From contig NZ_QHJH01000009.1 of the NCBI RefSeq assembly GCF_003947455.1, positions 39,068-103,067 on the forward strand: a stretch of 64,000 nucleotides of DNA, written 5' to 3'. Below are positions 51,605 to 61,262 of the stretch, piece by piece. Both the position numbers and the translations under genes were made by a program. The first letter of the stretch is position 1. Each line of letters begins with the position of its first letter. Source of the stretch: Streptomyces sp. WAC 04229. GTDB taxonomy: Bacteria > Actinomycetota > Actinomycetes > Streptomycetales > Streptomycetaceae. The notes under the pieces were generated by a model, which did not search any database, had not been told where the DNA came from, and was given only the letters and a program-made list of their open reading frames with translations.

Positions 51605-54600
51605 TGGCCACGCGCCTGCGGTTCGTCCTCGACGGAGACGACCAGCTGTCTCCGGTCCTCAACCACGCCGGGGACTCCTCGGCCCGCCTGCACCGCCGCC
51701 TCGACGGCGACATGCGGGCCAACACCACCGCCGTCCGCGGCTTCACCCGCGACGCCGACGGCCGCCTCCGGGACCTCCAGGGCCGGTTCCTGTCCGTCGC
51801 CGACGCACAGCGCGCCATGGCGGGCGGCCTGCCTGACCTCACCAACCGTCTCGGCGACGTGTCCTCGGCCGGCGGCGACGCTGCCACGGCCCTCGGCAAG
51901 GGCGGCGGCGGCCTCGGCGGAGCCATGGGCGCGGTCGCCGGCGTCGCTGCTCTGTCCCTGCTGCCCGCGCTCGGTGCGCTGGTGCCGATGATGGCCGGCG
52001 TCGGCCTGGCCGCGGTCACGATGAAGCTCGGGTTCGCCGGCGTCGGCGACGCCGTCGAGGCCGCGGGCAAGGGCCAAGAGGAGTACGCCGAGGCCCTGGA
52101 GAAGCTGTCCCCGCCGGCCCGTGAGTTCACCAAGGAACTGGTCGGGCTGAAGAAGGAGTTCTCCGGCGTCGGCAAGGAGATCCAGGCGGCGATGCTGCCC
52201 GGCTTCACGAAGGCGCTGAAGGAAGCCGGACCGGTCACGAAGATCCTGCGCGGCGAAATGGTCAACCTCGGCGGCGCCTTCGGGGATGCGGCCGCGGGCC
52301 TCGGCCGGATGATGAAGGACTCCGGATTCCAGGACTCCCTGCGCACCAACCTCCAGCTGGGGTCGACGTTCGTGCGGGACATGACGTCCGCGCTCGGCCC
52401 GTTCACCCGCAGCCTCCTCGACTTCGGCGCCGCCTCCGGCCCCACCCTCAAGGCGTTCTCCGACGGAATCGGCGGCCTGCTGTCCCGCGGACTGCCCGGC
52501 TTCTTCCAGGGCCTGATCCCCGGCATCGACGGCTCGGCGAAGATGCTCGACGGCCTGTTCAGCGCCGTCAACACGATCCTGCCCGCCCTCGGCCGGCTGG
52601 CCGGAACGGTCGCCGACATGTTCGGTCCCGCGGTCGGCGAGAACCTGAAGCTGTTCGGGAACGCCACAGGTGGCGTGCTGGACAGCCTGGGGGCCATCGC
52701 CCGGGGCGCGAAACCGATCTTCGATGACCTGACGTTCGGGGTGCGGACCCTCAACGACCTGGGTCAGCTCCTGGCCCCCACCATGTCCGACGTGGGCAGC
52801 GCGATCCTCGGCGGGCTGTCTCCCGCTGGCGACGCCGTGAACCGCACGGTCGGACCGTTCGAGCGGCTGCACCGCACGGTCCAGGACAACAAGATCGGCA
52901 TCCTGGAAGTGGGCCGGGTCTTCGGCAACGCCACGATCGGCATGGCGTCATCCGTCATCGGGATCATGCCCACCGTCATCGGCGCGTTCAAGCAGATGTC
53001 CACGCTCGCCCTGACCGCCGTCGGCGTCATGATCGGCGGTCTGGCGAAGGCGTTCGGTGACGTGCCGATCATCGGCGAGAAGCTGAAGAAAGCCTCCGAG
53101 GGGTTCGACACCTTCAAAGGCAAGTGGATCGGCGCTCTCGACGAAGCCCAGAGCAAGGCCAAGACGTTCGCCGCCGAGGCCCTCCCGAAACTTGAGCAGG
53201 GCAAGCTCAAGATGAACATCAACAACTGGGAACAGCAGATCGCCACGGCGAAGGCGAAGCTGAACTCTCTGCCGCTGGACAAGCAGGCGAAGCTGCGGGC
53301 CCACATCGCCGACCTTGAGGCGAAGGTGCGCTCGGCCAAGGGGCAGCTCGCCTCCATCAGGGACAAGTCGACGTTCATCAAGGCCGTCGACCGGGCATCG
53401 CCTGTGATCGGCGGCGCCCTCGGCATGCTCCGTGCCGCCAACGGCCGCACCGCCACCACGTACATCGTCACCCACTACCAGGCGAAGTACGACAACGCGG
53501 CCGCCCGCCCGTTCCGCCGCAACGGCGGGCACGCCCCCAAGTTCGCGGCCGGCGGCATGCCGTCCGGGATGCTGTCCGGTCCGGGCACGGGCACCTCGGA
53601 CAGTATCCCCATGTGGTGGGCCGGTGACGGCGAGTACGTCGTCAACGCCCGCTCCACGGCCAAGCACCGCAACCTGATCGAGGCCATCAACAACGACACC
53701 CTGGGCACCGGCGGCGCCGAGCCCGGGCCGCGGGCCAGCACCGCCGAGTCCGGGCAGGCCGCCGGGCAGGGCCTCGTGACGGGCATGGGGCAGGCCACCG
53801 GAGACGTGAACCGGGCCGCCGCCCTGATGGCCTCGGCGATCACCGCCGGGATCAAGACGGAGATGCAGATCGCGTCCCCGTCGAAGAAGACGAAGGCGCT
53901 CGCCGCGGACATCGGCCAGGGCCTCATCGTCGGTCTCACCGGCAGCCAGGCGAAGATCCGCTCCGTTGCGGCTGACCTGGTCAAGGACATTCGGACCGCG
54001 TTCTCCGGGCGCAAGGAATCCTCCCTCGTCTCGTGGGTGAACAAGCAGACGAAGTCGCTGCTGTCCGCGGCGGCCAAGCGGGACAAGGTCGCCTCGCAGA
54101 TCGCGGCGGCCAAGGCATACGCCTACGACCTGCAAAAGCGGACCCGGGAGAGCGGCTACATGCAGCAGCTCGGACTGGAGGACGAACAGGTCACCGCCGG
54201 CAGTATCCAGGCCGGGCTCGCCTCGAAGCTGTCCAAGCTGCGGCAGTTCACGAAGTACATCGACATCCTCAAGAAGCAGGGCCTGCGCGGCGCCCTGCTG
54301 CGGCAGATCCTCGACATGGGCCCGGAGCAGGGCTACGCCTACGCCTCGGCGCTGGTCGGTGCCAGCAAGTCCACGCTCAGCCAGATCAACAGCCTGGACA
54401 AGCAGCTCGAATCGGGGGCCGTCACCCTGGGCCGCAACGGGGCGGATGCCCTGTGGGACGCAGGCAAGAACGCCGGCAAGGGCTTCCTCGCGGGGCTCGA
54501 AGGCCAGAAGAAGGACATCGAGAACCTGATGATGCGCATCGCGAAGTCGATGCAATCGGCGATCAAGAAATCGCTGGGCATCAGGTCGCCGTCCACGGTG

Positions 54601-54903
54601 ATGGCCCGGCTCGGAAGCTACTCCACCGAGGGCCTGGCCGTGGGCCTGGCCGGCGGTCTGCCGCACGTCGACCGGGCCATGCAGTCCGTGGCCGGCCGAA
54701 TCACGGGCAAGTCCATCGCCGCACCGGCCCGGGCCGGGCGGGCCGCCGTGACGGCGGGCGCCGGCGGCCAGGTCATCAACGCGAACTTCTCGATCAGCGA
54801 CGCGCTGGACCCGATGGCCGTAGCCCGCGAGGTACAGCGGCTGCTGTTGCAGCTCGGGCGCGCGCAGGGCGCGAAGGTCTCCATCAACCTGGGAGGGGTG
54901 TAG
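51604..54903 (+). CDS. Tape measure protein
   Basis: A 1099-residue protein, the longest in the phage, setting tail length. ATG 51604 overlaps the frameshifted stop. It has hydrophobic segments near residues ~105-145 (AVAGVAALSLLPALGALVPM) and ~450-490, long helical regions, a Gly-rich hinge (FAAGGMPSGMLSGPGTGTSD) and a C-terminal IKKSLGIRSPSTVMARLGSY motif common in actinophage tape measures. Confidence 0.93.
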   Translation: MATRLRFVLDGDDQLSPVLNHAGDSSARLHRRLDGDMRANTTAVRGFTRDADGRLRDLQGRFLSVADAQRAMAGGLPDLTNRLGDVSSAGGDAATALGKGGGGLGGAMGAVAGVAALSLLPALGALVPMMAGVGLAAVTMKLGFAGVGDAVEAAGKGQEEYAEALEKLSPPAREFTKELVGLKKEFSGVGKEIQAAMLPGFTKALKEAGPVTKILRGEMVNLGGAFGDAAAGLGRMMKDSGFQDSLRTNLQLGSTFVRDMTSALGPFTRSLLDFGAASGPTLKAFSDGIGGLLSRGLPGFFQGLIPGIDGSAKMLDGLFSAVNTILPALGRLAGTVADMFGPAVGENLKLFGNATGGVLDSLGAIARGAKPIFDDLTFGVRTLNDLGQLLAPTMSDVGSAILGGLSPAGDAVNRTVGPFERLHRTVQDNKIGILEVGRVFGNATIGMASSVIGIMPTVIGAFKQMSTLALTAVGVMIGGLAKAFGDVPIIGEKLKKASEGFDTFKGKWIGALDEAQSKAKTFAAEALPKLEQGKLKMNINNWEQQIATAKAKLNSLPLDKQAKLRAHIADLEAKVRSAKGQLASIRDKSTFIKAVDRASPVIGGALGMLRAANGRTATTYIVTHYQAKYDNAAARPFRRNGGHAPKFAAGGMPSGMLSGPGTGTSDSIPMWWAGDGEYVVNARSTAKHRNLIEAINNDTLGTGGAEPGPRASTAESGQAAGQGLVTGMGQATGDVNRAAALMASAITAGIKTEMQIASPSKKTKALAADIGQGLIVGLTGSQAKIRSVAADLVKDIRTAFSGRKESSLVSWVNKQTKSLLSAAAKRDKVASQIAAAKAYAYDLQKRTRESGYMQQLGLEDEQVTAGSIQAGLASKLSKLRQFTKYIDILKKQGLRGALLRQILDMGPEQGYAYASALVGASKSTLSQINSLDKQLESGAVTLGRNGADALWDAGKNAGKGFLAGLEGQKKDIENLMMRIAKSMQSAIKKSLGIRSPSTVMARLGSYSTEGLAVGLAGGLPHVDRAMQSVAGRITGKSIAAPARAGRAAVTAGAGGQVINANFSISDALDPMAVAREVQRLLLQLGRAQGAKVSINLGGV

Positions 54904-54905
54904 CG

Positions 54906-57347
54906 GTGCCGCTGATCGTCGAGATGGGCTGGGGTGGGCTGGTCCAGTACCCCAGCACCATCACGTGGACGGACATTTCCCGCCGCACCGACATGGGCCG
55001 CGGGGTGACCATCACCCGCGGCGCCTCGGATGAACGCTCCGAGACCCAGCCCGGCACCGCGACGCTGCGCCTGGACAACGCCGACGGAGCCCTGACCCCC
55101 GGCAACCCGTCCAGCCCGTACTACCCCTACGTCCGCCGGGGCGCCCCGATCCGGATCAGCGTGGCCGTCATGCCGGCGCCGACCGGGTCGGCGCCGTACC
55201 CGCTGGAGATGCTCGGCGACGACTTCGACGACGACCGCGTGGACACCACGTTGTGGCCGACGAACTACGGCGGCGCCACCGAGGTCGACGGCCGCGCCCG
55301 GATCCCCGTGTCGACGTCCGGCAACGCCGGCTACCAGAGCGCCCGCCAGTGGACGCTCGCCGGAAGCCAGATCACCGCGCGGCTAGCGAAGGCCCCGGCC
55401 GCGGGAGGCTCGTCGTCCGCCTACGCCTCGATGACCGTCAGCTCGACCACCGCGGGCACCCGGCTGGGCTGGCGCTACAACCCCGTCACGGGCCAGCTCA
55501 CCGCAGAGAACCAGGTGGGCTACAGCGACGCCACCCCCGTCAGCCTCACGTACTCGCCGATCAGCCATGCCTGGCTGCGGATCCGCGAGACGTCCGGAAC
55601 CGTCTACTGGGAGACGTCCGGCGACGGGTTCGGATGGACGGTCCGCCGCACGCTCGCCGCACCGGCGTGGGTGGCCGCGCAGCAGGTGACCGTGGAGTTC
55701 CCCACCACCCGCACCGGCGGCGCCTCGGACTACGTCGAGTGGGACCTAGTCGGCGCCACCGTCCGGCCCCGCTTCTACGGCATGGTCAACGAATTCCCCG
55801 TCGACTGGGAGGGCCTGACCAGCTACGTCTCCATCACCTGCACCGACCTGTTCAAACGGCTCAACAAGCTACCCGTGCTGCGGTCGATGCTGGCGCAGGA
55901 GATCCTCGCCCAGGCGCCGATGGTGTACTACCCGCTGGCCGAGGACGACGACGCGACCAGCGCCGGCGACATCGGCGGCTACGGCGCCCCGGCCCTGGCC
56001 ATCACCCAGGCGGGCAGCGGCGGCACCCTCACCATGAGCGCGGCATCCGGCCCGGCGGAGACCGGCGAGCAGGCCCCGCTGTTCACTCCGAGCACCGCGA
56101 CGCAGGGCAAGTACCTCAGCGTCGACCTGGGCCCGCAGTTCGAGGATCCTCCGATGTACCAGTACCTGTGCTTCGAGGCCTGGTTCCAGACCACGACGAC
56201 CGGCCGGTGCATCCTCGGCGTGCACACCCCCGACCGCGCCGACCAGCACCTGCTGTCCATCGCCGCAGGCGGCGGCCTCCAGATCGAGTGGGCCATGGAA
56301 GGCGGGCCGCTGACCACCGAGGCGGTGAGCAGCCCCACCACGCTGGCCGACGGGAACTGGCACCACGTCGTCTACGACCAGCGCGAAGGCAAGGTGTGGA
56401 TCGACGGCGCCCTCGTCGACTCCGGGCTGGCCGTCTCCCGCCGGTGGGGTGAGCGCGTCCTGCACGTCGGCGGCTACCGCAACACCCGCCTGTGGGCGGG
56501 CAGCATCGCCCACGTCGCGATCCACTCCACGCTGTCCGTCTCCGCCGGCCCCACTGCGGTCGGGCACTGGACGGCCGGCACCACTGGTTACGCCGGGGAG
56601 GCCGCGGACGAACGCGTGCAACGCCTCGCCGGGTACGCGGGCCTGCCGTCGGTCACGGTGTGGGGCAGCACCCACGACCCGATCGCCTCCCAGGGCCCGG
56701 GCGGATCGTCGGTGGTGGCGCGGCTGCGGGAGGTGGAGGCCACGGAGTCCGGCCGGCTGTTCGCCGAACGCGACTGGTACGGGCTGGCCTACCAGTCCCG
56801 TGACGTGCGCTACAACCCCGACCCCATGTCGGAGACGTTCACCATCGACTACGCCGACCTGGAGCCCGGGATCAGCATCGCCGACGACGACCAGAAGCTG
56901 GTCAACGTCGCCGACGTCAACCGGCCCGGCGGCGCCTCCCAGCGCGTCACCGCACCCGCCAGCATCCTCGCGTTCGGCGAGTACGAGCAGAACTTGTCCA
57001 TGCTCAAGACCTCCGACAACTCGGTGCTGGACGCCGCGTACTGGCTGGTGTCCCGCTACGCCAACCCCGCCCCGGAGCTGCGCGAGGTACCGGTCGAGGC
57101 GTACACGATGCCCAACTACCTGGACATCCTCGATGCCGACATCTCCACGTACTTCTCCGTGACGAACCTGCCCGCGCAGGCGCCCGCCCCATGGATGCGC
57201 GTCACCGTCGAGGGCTACACCGAGACGATCAAAGAGCGCTCGCACCTCTTCCAGTTCCACACCAGCGCGACGAACAACGACAGCGTCTGGGTCCTGGACG
57301 ACGCCACCTACAGCGTCCTCGACTTCACCACCCGCCTCGCCTACTAG
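54906..57347 (+). CDS. Distal tail / minor tail protein with LamG domain
   Basis: An 813-residue protein from GTG 54906 (GGGAGGGG upstream). The N-terminal part (ITWTDISRRTDMGRGVTITR; TQPGTATLRLDNADGAL) is the conserved distal-tail start of actinophages. A central concanavalin/LamG-like domain (~420-580: FEAWFQTTTTGRCILGV, GNWHHVVYDQREGKVWIDG) could bind surface sugars. It is likely a baseplate protein that helps attach to the hypha. Confidence 0.85.
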   Translation: MPLIVEMGWGGLVQYPSTITWTDISRRTDMGRGVTITRGASDERSETQPGTATLRLDNADGALTPGNPSSPYYPYVRRGAPIRISVAVMPAPTGSAPYPLEMLGDDFDDDRVDTTLWPTNYGGATEVDGRARIPVSTSGNAGYQSARQWTLAGSQITARLAKAPAAGGSSSAYASMTVSSTTAGTRLGWRYNPVTGQLTAENQVGYSDATPVSLTYSPISHAWLRIRETSGTVYWETSGDGFGWTVRRTLAAPAWVAAQQVTVEFPTTRTGGASDYVEWDLVGATVRPRFYGMVNEFPVDWEGLTSYVSITCTDLFKRLNKLPVLRSMLAQEILAQAPMVYYPLAEDDDATSAGDIGGYGAPALAITQAGSGGTLTMSAASGPAETGEQAPLFTPSTATQGKYLSVDLGPQFEDPPMYQYLCFEAWFQTTTTGRCILGVHTPDRADQHLLSIAAGGGLQIEWAMEGGPLTTEAVSSPTTLADGNWHHVVYDQREGKVWIDGALVDSGLAVSRRWGERVLHVGGYRNTRLWAGSIAHVAIHSTLSVSAGPTAVGHWTAGTTGYAGEAADERVQRLAGYAGLPSVTVWGSTHDPIASQGPGGSSVVARLREVEATESGRLFAERDWYGLAYQSRDVRYNPDPMSETFTIDYADLEPGISIADDDQKLVNVADVNRPGGASQRVTAPASILAFGEYEQNLSMLKTSDNSVLDAAYWLVSRYANPAPELREVPVEAYTMPNYLDILDADISTYFSVTNLPAQAPAPWMRVTVEGYTETIKERSHLFQFHTSATNNDSVWVLDDATYSVLDFTTRLAY

Positions 57348-57356
57348 GAGCCTTGC

Positions 57357-57794
57357 ATGCCCATCGCCGTCGTCAGAGCCGAGGCGTTCTACACCCCGCC
57401 GCCGTCCCAGCCCGCGGACCTGTGGGCCGATGTGCCCGCCGCCGAGCGCGTCTGGAAGTGGATCGAGTGGCGTCTCGGCCGGCGCACCCTCCCCCCGGAG
57501 GGCACCGTCGAAGACGTCTACTTCGCACGCATCAACCAGAACCGGTGGCTGGCCGACTGCACCAGCTGCGGCTCCGCGCAGGTCGTCTCCCCGACCGACC
57601 CCCGCTACGCGTGCACCGAGTGCGGCTGGGGCTGGTGCACCCTGATCTTCCCCTCCGACGTCGCCGCGGTGGAGGCCGCCCTGCTGGGACTCAAGCCCGC
57701 CCTGCGGAACTGGTGGAACCCCGAAGACCCGGCCAACCCCGACAAGCCGATCGTCGGCGCGCCCGACCCCGGACCGCTGACGAGCCCGGCATGA
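57357..57794 (+). CDS. Zinc-ribbon tail-region protein
   Basis: A 145-residue protein from ATG 57357 (AGGAG upstream). A zinc ribbon (LADCTSCGSAQVV and YACTECGWGWCTLI) sits in the middle and the C-terminus is Pro-rich. It lies between the baseplate and fibre genes. I do not know its function; a tail assembly or tip role is possible. Confidence 0.65.
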   Translation: MPIAVVRAEAFYTPPPSQPADLWADVPAAERVWKWIEWRLGRRTLPPEGTVEDVYFARINQNRWLADCTSCGSAQVVSPTDPRYACTECGWGWCTLIFPSDVAAVEAALLGLKPALRNWWNPEDPANPDKPIVGAPDPGPLTSPA

Positions 57795-58288
57795 CGTTCG
57801 CACCCCGCACCTGGGTCGTCGGCGAGGTGGTCTCCGCCGCGACCATGAACCAGGAGATCCGCGACCAGTTCAACACCTTCTTCGGCGCCTGGACCTCCTA
57901 CACCCCGACGTGGACGTCGTCGTCCAACCCGAACATCAACAACGGCACCCTCACCGGCCGGTACATGAAGATCGGCCGCATGGTGTTCGGGCACGTCAAC
58001 GTCACCGGCGGATCGACCACGACGTGGGGCAGCGGCGCCTACAACTGGTCCCTGCCCGCCACGGCCGCGAACGCCGGCGCCTCGTTCGTGGGGACGTGCC
58101 AGATCCTCACCGCGTCCAACCGGTGGCAGGGCCAGCTGGTCCTCTCCCCTGGCGCCACCCAGTTCGCCGCGTTCTCCAACATCAGCGCGACCAACACCCG
58201 CATCGACTTCGTCAGCGGCACGATGCCCGAGACCCTGGCCTCCGGGTCCCAGCTCCGCATGACCTTCATGTACGAGGCAGCGTCCTGA
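57791..58288 (+). CDS. Tail fibre / receptor-binding-like protein
   Basis: A 165-residue protein from ATG 57791, overlapping the previous stop. It starts MTFAPRTWVVGEVVSAATMN, the form of the short tail-tip proteins of actinophages, followed by a beta-rich Gly/Ser/Thr/Asn domain (SNPNINNGTLTGRYMKIGRM). It is probably a tail-tip or fibre protein contacting the host surface. Confidence 0.75.
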   Translation: MTFAPRTWVVGEVVSAATMNQEIRDQFNTFFGAWTSYTPTWTSSSNPNINNGTLTGRYMKIGRMVFGHVNVTGGSTTTWGSGAYNWSLPATAANAGASFVGTCQILTASNRWQGQLVLSPGATQFAAFSNISATNTRIDFVSGTMPETLASGSQLRMTFMYEAAS

Positions 58289-58304
58289 CGGCGCCTCACC
58301 CACT

Positions 58305-58325
58305 AGCCCCCGCCCGCCGGGGGCT
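58305..58325 (+). terminator. Terminator after the tail genes
   Basis: Perfect 7-base arms AGCCCCC and GGGGGCT with a 7-base loop, followed by TT. It separates the tail operon from the lysis genes. Confidence 0.75.
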
Positions 58326-58345
58326 TTCCCATGTCTGGAGGCCAC

Positions 58346-59254
58346 ATGGCCACACCACTGTCGTATGCGGGGTTCCTCGCCGCACTGCGCGCCGAGGGCC
58401 TGACCGTCGTCGAGGTGAAGACGAACGGCAAGTCCCCGGCCTCCCACAACCGCAACAGCAAGGGCCCCTTCGGCCCCGTACACGGCGTCCTGCTGCACCA
58501 CACCGTGACCAAGGGCAGCGCCAACACGGTGGAGACCTGCCGCAAGGGCTACGAGGGGCTGCCCGGCCCGCTCTGCCACGGCGTCATCACCAAGGACGGC
58601 CGCGTCCACGTCGTCGGCTACGGCCGCGCCAACCATGCCGGACTCGGCGACGACGACGTGCTCCAGGCCGTCATCAACGAGAAGCCGATCCCGGCGGACA
58701 ACGAGGCGAACACCGACGGCAACCGGCACTTCTACGGCTTCGAGTGCGAGAACCTCGGCGACAACAAGGACCCGTGGCCCGCCGCCCAGGTGGACGCCAT
58801 GGTCCGCGCTGCGACGGCCCTGCTGCGCGCGCACGGCTGGAACAAGGACGGCAAGGAAGCCATCTCGGTCATCGCGCACGCCGAGTGGCAGCCCGGAAAG
58901 GTCGACCCCCGCGGCCCCGGCTACCCCGGCCACGCCGGGATCCGTGCCCGCGTCGCCGAGCGGCTCAAGCACCCCGCCTCATGGAGCGCCGACGCGCCCT
59001 CGAAGCCCAGCACCCCCCAGACGCCCCCGAAGGAGGACGGCATGCCCAGCGCCAAGGAGATCGCCGAGGCGGTCATGGCCTACAAGATCGACGACCCGCG
59101 CACCAGCGGCACCAAGTACGTCGAGGTCAAGGACGTCCTCTGGTGGGCGGGCGCCGACAGCGCCCAGGCCAACACCAAGGTCAAGGACCTGGAGAAGCAG
59201 GTCAAGAACCTCACCGACCTCGTCACCCAGCTCACCAAGACCAAGGAGAAGTGA
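58346..59254 (+). CDS. Endolysin, N-acetylmuramoyl-L-alanine amidase
   Basis: A 302-residue peptidoglycan amidase; ATG 58346 with GGAGG upstream is preferred. The Amidase_2 domain has zinc ligands in GVLLHHTVTKG (~60), IAHAEWQPG (~180) and VDPRGPGYPGH. A Pro linker and a C-terminal coiled coil (KVKDLEKQVKNLTDLVTQLT) follow, which may direct wall binding or multimers. It is released by the holin to lyse the cell. Confidence 0.92.
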   Translation: MATPLSYAGFLAALRAEGLTVVEVKTNGKSPASHNRNSKGPFGPVHGVLLHHTVTKGSANTVETCRKGYEGLPGPLCHGVITKDGRVHVVGYGRANHAGLGDDDVLQAVINEKPIPADNEANTDGNRHFYGFECENLGDNKDPWPAAQVDAMVRAATALLRAHGWNKDGKEAISVIAHAEWQPGKVDPRGPGYPGHAGIRARVAERLKHPASWSADAPSKPSTPQTPPKEDGMPSAKEIAEAVMAYKIDDPRTSGTKYVEVKDVLWWAGADSAQANTKVKDLEKQVKNLTDLVTQLTKTKEK

Positions 59255-59257
59255 CCC

Positions 59258-59524
59258 ATGGCTGACATCAACCTGCCCGCCGCCGAGACCGTCGTGAAGA
59301 CCGCGAGAACCTACGCGGTCGACCTCATCGAACGGATCATCTGGACGTTCCTCGGCGCGTCCACCACGGTCGCCCTCGCGGCGGGCCCTGCCGACATGCT
59401 GTCCGCGTCGTTCTGGGAGAGCGTCGCCATCGGCGGCGGGGCCGCCGTCGTGACCCTGGTCAAGGGTGTGCTGGCCCGCCTGGTCGGCACGAAGAACTCC
59501 GCGTCGACAGCTTCGGGGGTCTGA
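59258..59524 (+). CDS. Holin (two-helix)
   Basis: An 88-residue protein with two hydrophobic segments (IIWTFLGASTTVALAAGPAD and SVAIGGGAAVVTLVKGVLAR) and a basic end. The size, topology and position after the endolysin are those of r1t-type holins of actinophages. It ends on the A that begins the next ATG. Confidence 0.82.
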   Translation: MADINLPAAETVVKTARTYAVDLIERIIWTFLGASTTVALAAGPADMLSASFWESVAIGGGAAVVTLVKGVLARLVGTKNSASTASGV

Positions 59525-59952
59525 TGCGCGCGGCGGTCCGGCGGCTCGTCAAGCGGCTGGGCCGCCGCGGCGCGCTGCTCTCCCTCAAAGGGATCATGGC
59601 CGTCGGCTACGGCGCCGGGCAGGTCGTCCAGCCCACCGGCGACCGCGACGGCCTGAGCCTGCTCCTCAAGGCCATGTCCCTGGACGCCTGGGGATGGGCG
59701 TGGATCGCGGCGGGCCTGATCGCCCTAGCCTGCGCCTGGCTACGGCAGCCGCACGACTGGCCCGGCTTCCTCGCGGTGTGGCTCATCGCCTCCGCCTGGG
59801 CCATGGCCTACCTCGTCTCGTGGTGGCCGCTCGACGAATCCCCCCGCGGGTGGGTCGTCGCCACGCTCTTCGGCGCGTTCGGCCTGGTCTGCCTCGTGGC
59901 GATCGGCTGGGACGAGCCCTCTGCACGATCGGAGTCGCCGCGTGAGACCTGA
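59524..59952 (+). CDS. Lysis-region membrane protein
   Basis: A 142-residue protein with four predicted helices (AWGWAWIAAGLIALACAWLR; GFLAVWLIASAWAMAYLVSW; WVVATLFGAFGLVCLVAIGW). It directly follows the holin and overlaps the next gene. It could be a second holin or antiholin; the role is inferred. Confidence 0.7.
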   Translation: MRAAVRRLVKRLGRRGALLSLKGIMAVGYGAGQVVQPTGDRDGLSLLLKAMSLDAWGWAWIAAGLIALACAWLRQPHDWPGFLAVWLIASAWAMAYLVSWWPLDESPRGWVVATLFGAFGLVCLVAIGWDEPSARSESPRET

Positions 59953-60310
59953 AATGCTGACCGCGCTGTCCGCCCTCGCCGTCGCCGCCGTCACGGCCGT
60001 GGGCGGCATCGCCACGGCCATCGTCGGCCGGCGGCAACCGCGCGGGCAGCAACGCCGGGACGACTTCACCACCATCGTCGGCGAGCTGCGGAACAGCCTC
60101 GGCGAGGTGAAGACGGAGCTGGCCGAGCAGAAGGAAGCGTCCCGGCAGGACCGGGCGCGGATCACGGCGCAGGACTACGCGATCCGTTACCTGGCCGGGT
60201 GGGCGCGCTCTCTGGTCGGCTACATGCGGCACCAGCAGCTGGAACCACCACCGCCACCCCAGCCGGTGCCGGACGAAGTCGCCCCGTACCTGCACGACAT
60301 CACCTCATGA
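59942..60310 (+). CDS. DUF2746-like anchored coiled-coil protein
   Basis: A 122-residue protein from GTG 59942, with one N-terminal membrane helix (LTALSALAVAAVTAVGGIAT) and a coiled coil (FTTIVGELRNSLGEVKTELA), then a Pro-rich end. Similar DUF2746 proteins end actinophage lysis cassettes and may act as accessory lysis factors. Confidence 0.7.
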   Translation: MRPEMLTALSALAVAAVTAVGGIATAIVGRRQPRGQQRRDDFTTIVGELRNSLGEVKTELAEQKEASRQDRARITAQDYAIRYLAGWARSLVGYMRHQQLEPPPPPQPVPDEVAPYLHDITS

Positions 60311-60312
60311 CC

Positions 60313-60346
60313 GCGGCCCCGCTCTCCTTCGGGAGGGCGGGGCCGC
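60313..60346. terminator. Bidirectional terminator at the lysis/cargo boundary
   Basis: A 10-base stem GCGGCCCCGC and GCGGGGCCGC with an inner CTCC/GGAG pairing and TTT on the plus side lies between convergent genes. Confidence 0.85.
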
Positions 60347-60362
60347 TTTCGTGCGTCCGGGG

Positions 60363-61163
60363 TCAGTCTTCGAGGTCGATGCGGAAGTCGACGATGGTGG
60401 TGTCGCCGCGCCGCACGATCGGGTGCGCGACCTCGACGATGCGTCCCGTGTCGGAGATGTGCCGACGGGTGTACCGCAGGACCGGGACGCCGCCGCCGAT
60501 GCGGAGCGTCGTCGCCTCCAGCTCGGTCGGCATGCCCACCGTGAACGACTCCGTGATCGCGGTGACGCGGATACCGAGGCTGCTGAGCTGCGCGCGGGTG
60601 CCGCCAGGCCACGGCTCGTTGATCGGGTCGGCGACCGGCGTTCCGGCGACGTCGGACCAGCGGACGTAGCTGGTGGACATCTGCGTCGCCTGGTCGTTGT
60701 CGTAGAAGACGAAGTGCCGTGCGAGGAGCCGCTCCCCTACCTCGCACTCGAACAGTCCGGCCAGTTCGGCGTCGGCCTTGACCCGCTCGAACCGCTTGTC
60801 GAGCCGGTACTCGGACCAGCCGATTCCCTGATCGCGGGTGTACGGGGTGGACTTCGCGCCGGGCGTGGTCCGGTACCGGTCGGCGGCCATGCGGTGGATC
60901 GGCGGGCGGGGCCGCACGCGGGTGCCGGCGCGGGCCCTCGTCTCGATGAGGCCCTCGGTGGCGAGGAGCCGGAGCGCGTTGCGGATGGTGGTCTCGGATA
61001 CGCCATATGAAGCACAGAGGGCGGGCAGCGTCGGCAGCTGATCTCCCGGCGCGAGTTGGCCGGAGGCGATGCGCTGCCGCAGCTCAGCGGCGATGCGCAG
61101 GTACTCGGGCTGTGCCACTGCCGTACCACCGTTCCGTGTGATCGCGTCAATCTGAGTACACAT
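60363..61163 (-). CDS. GntR/HutC-family regulator of the right-end cassette
   Basis: A 266-residue regulator. ATG 61163 has GGGAGGGG upstream; an extended frame from 61223 is less likely. The winged HTH is at ~15-85 (AELRQRIASGQLAPGDQLPT; SYGVSETTIRNALRLLATEG). The rest is a UTRA ligand-binding domain (RYDKRF-like YRLDKRFERVKADAELAGLF to VVRRGDTTIVDFRIDLED-like end). KorSA of AICEs is of this class. It is divergent from the cassette with a large palindrome between and probably represses both until an unknown ligand binds. Confidence 0.85.
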   Translation of the reverse strand: MCTQIDAITRNGGTAVAQPEYLRIAAELRQRIASGQLAPGDQLPTLPALCASYGVSETTIRNALRLLATEGLIETRARAGTRVRPRPPIHRMAADRYRTTPGAKSTPYTRDQGIGWSEYRLDKRFERVKADAELAGLFECEVGERLLARHFVFYDNDQATQMSTSYVRWSDVAGTPVADPINEPWPGGTRAQLSSLGIRVTAITESFTVGMPTELEATTLRIGGGVPVLRYTRRHISDTGRIVEVAHPIVRRGDTTIVDFRIDLED

Positions 61164-61238
61164 ACTCTCCCCTCCCTCTTGACCAGCGCCAACTCCGGCG
61201 ACAATCTGAGTACAGATAAGCACTATCCGTACTCAGAT
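61150..61238. promoter_or_regulatory. GntR operators: three ATCTGAGTAC sites
   Basis: ATCTGAGTAC occurs at 61150-61159 (inside the regulator's first codons), 61204-61213 and inverted at 61229-61238. The last two form a 35-bp palindrome whose 15-base arms match at 14 positions, with a 5-base centre (AGCAC). Location between the divergent genes makes it the likely operator of the GntR protein. Confidence 0.8.
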
Positions 61239-61262
61239 AGCCACCGTCTGCGGGGTCCAGTC

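Noticed and set aside
61164..61223. 20-residue N-terminal extension of the GntR regulator
   Set aside because: ATG 61163 has a strong GGGAGGGG site, and the extension overlaps the palindromic operator.
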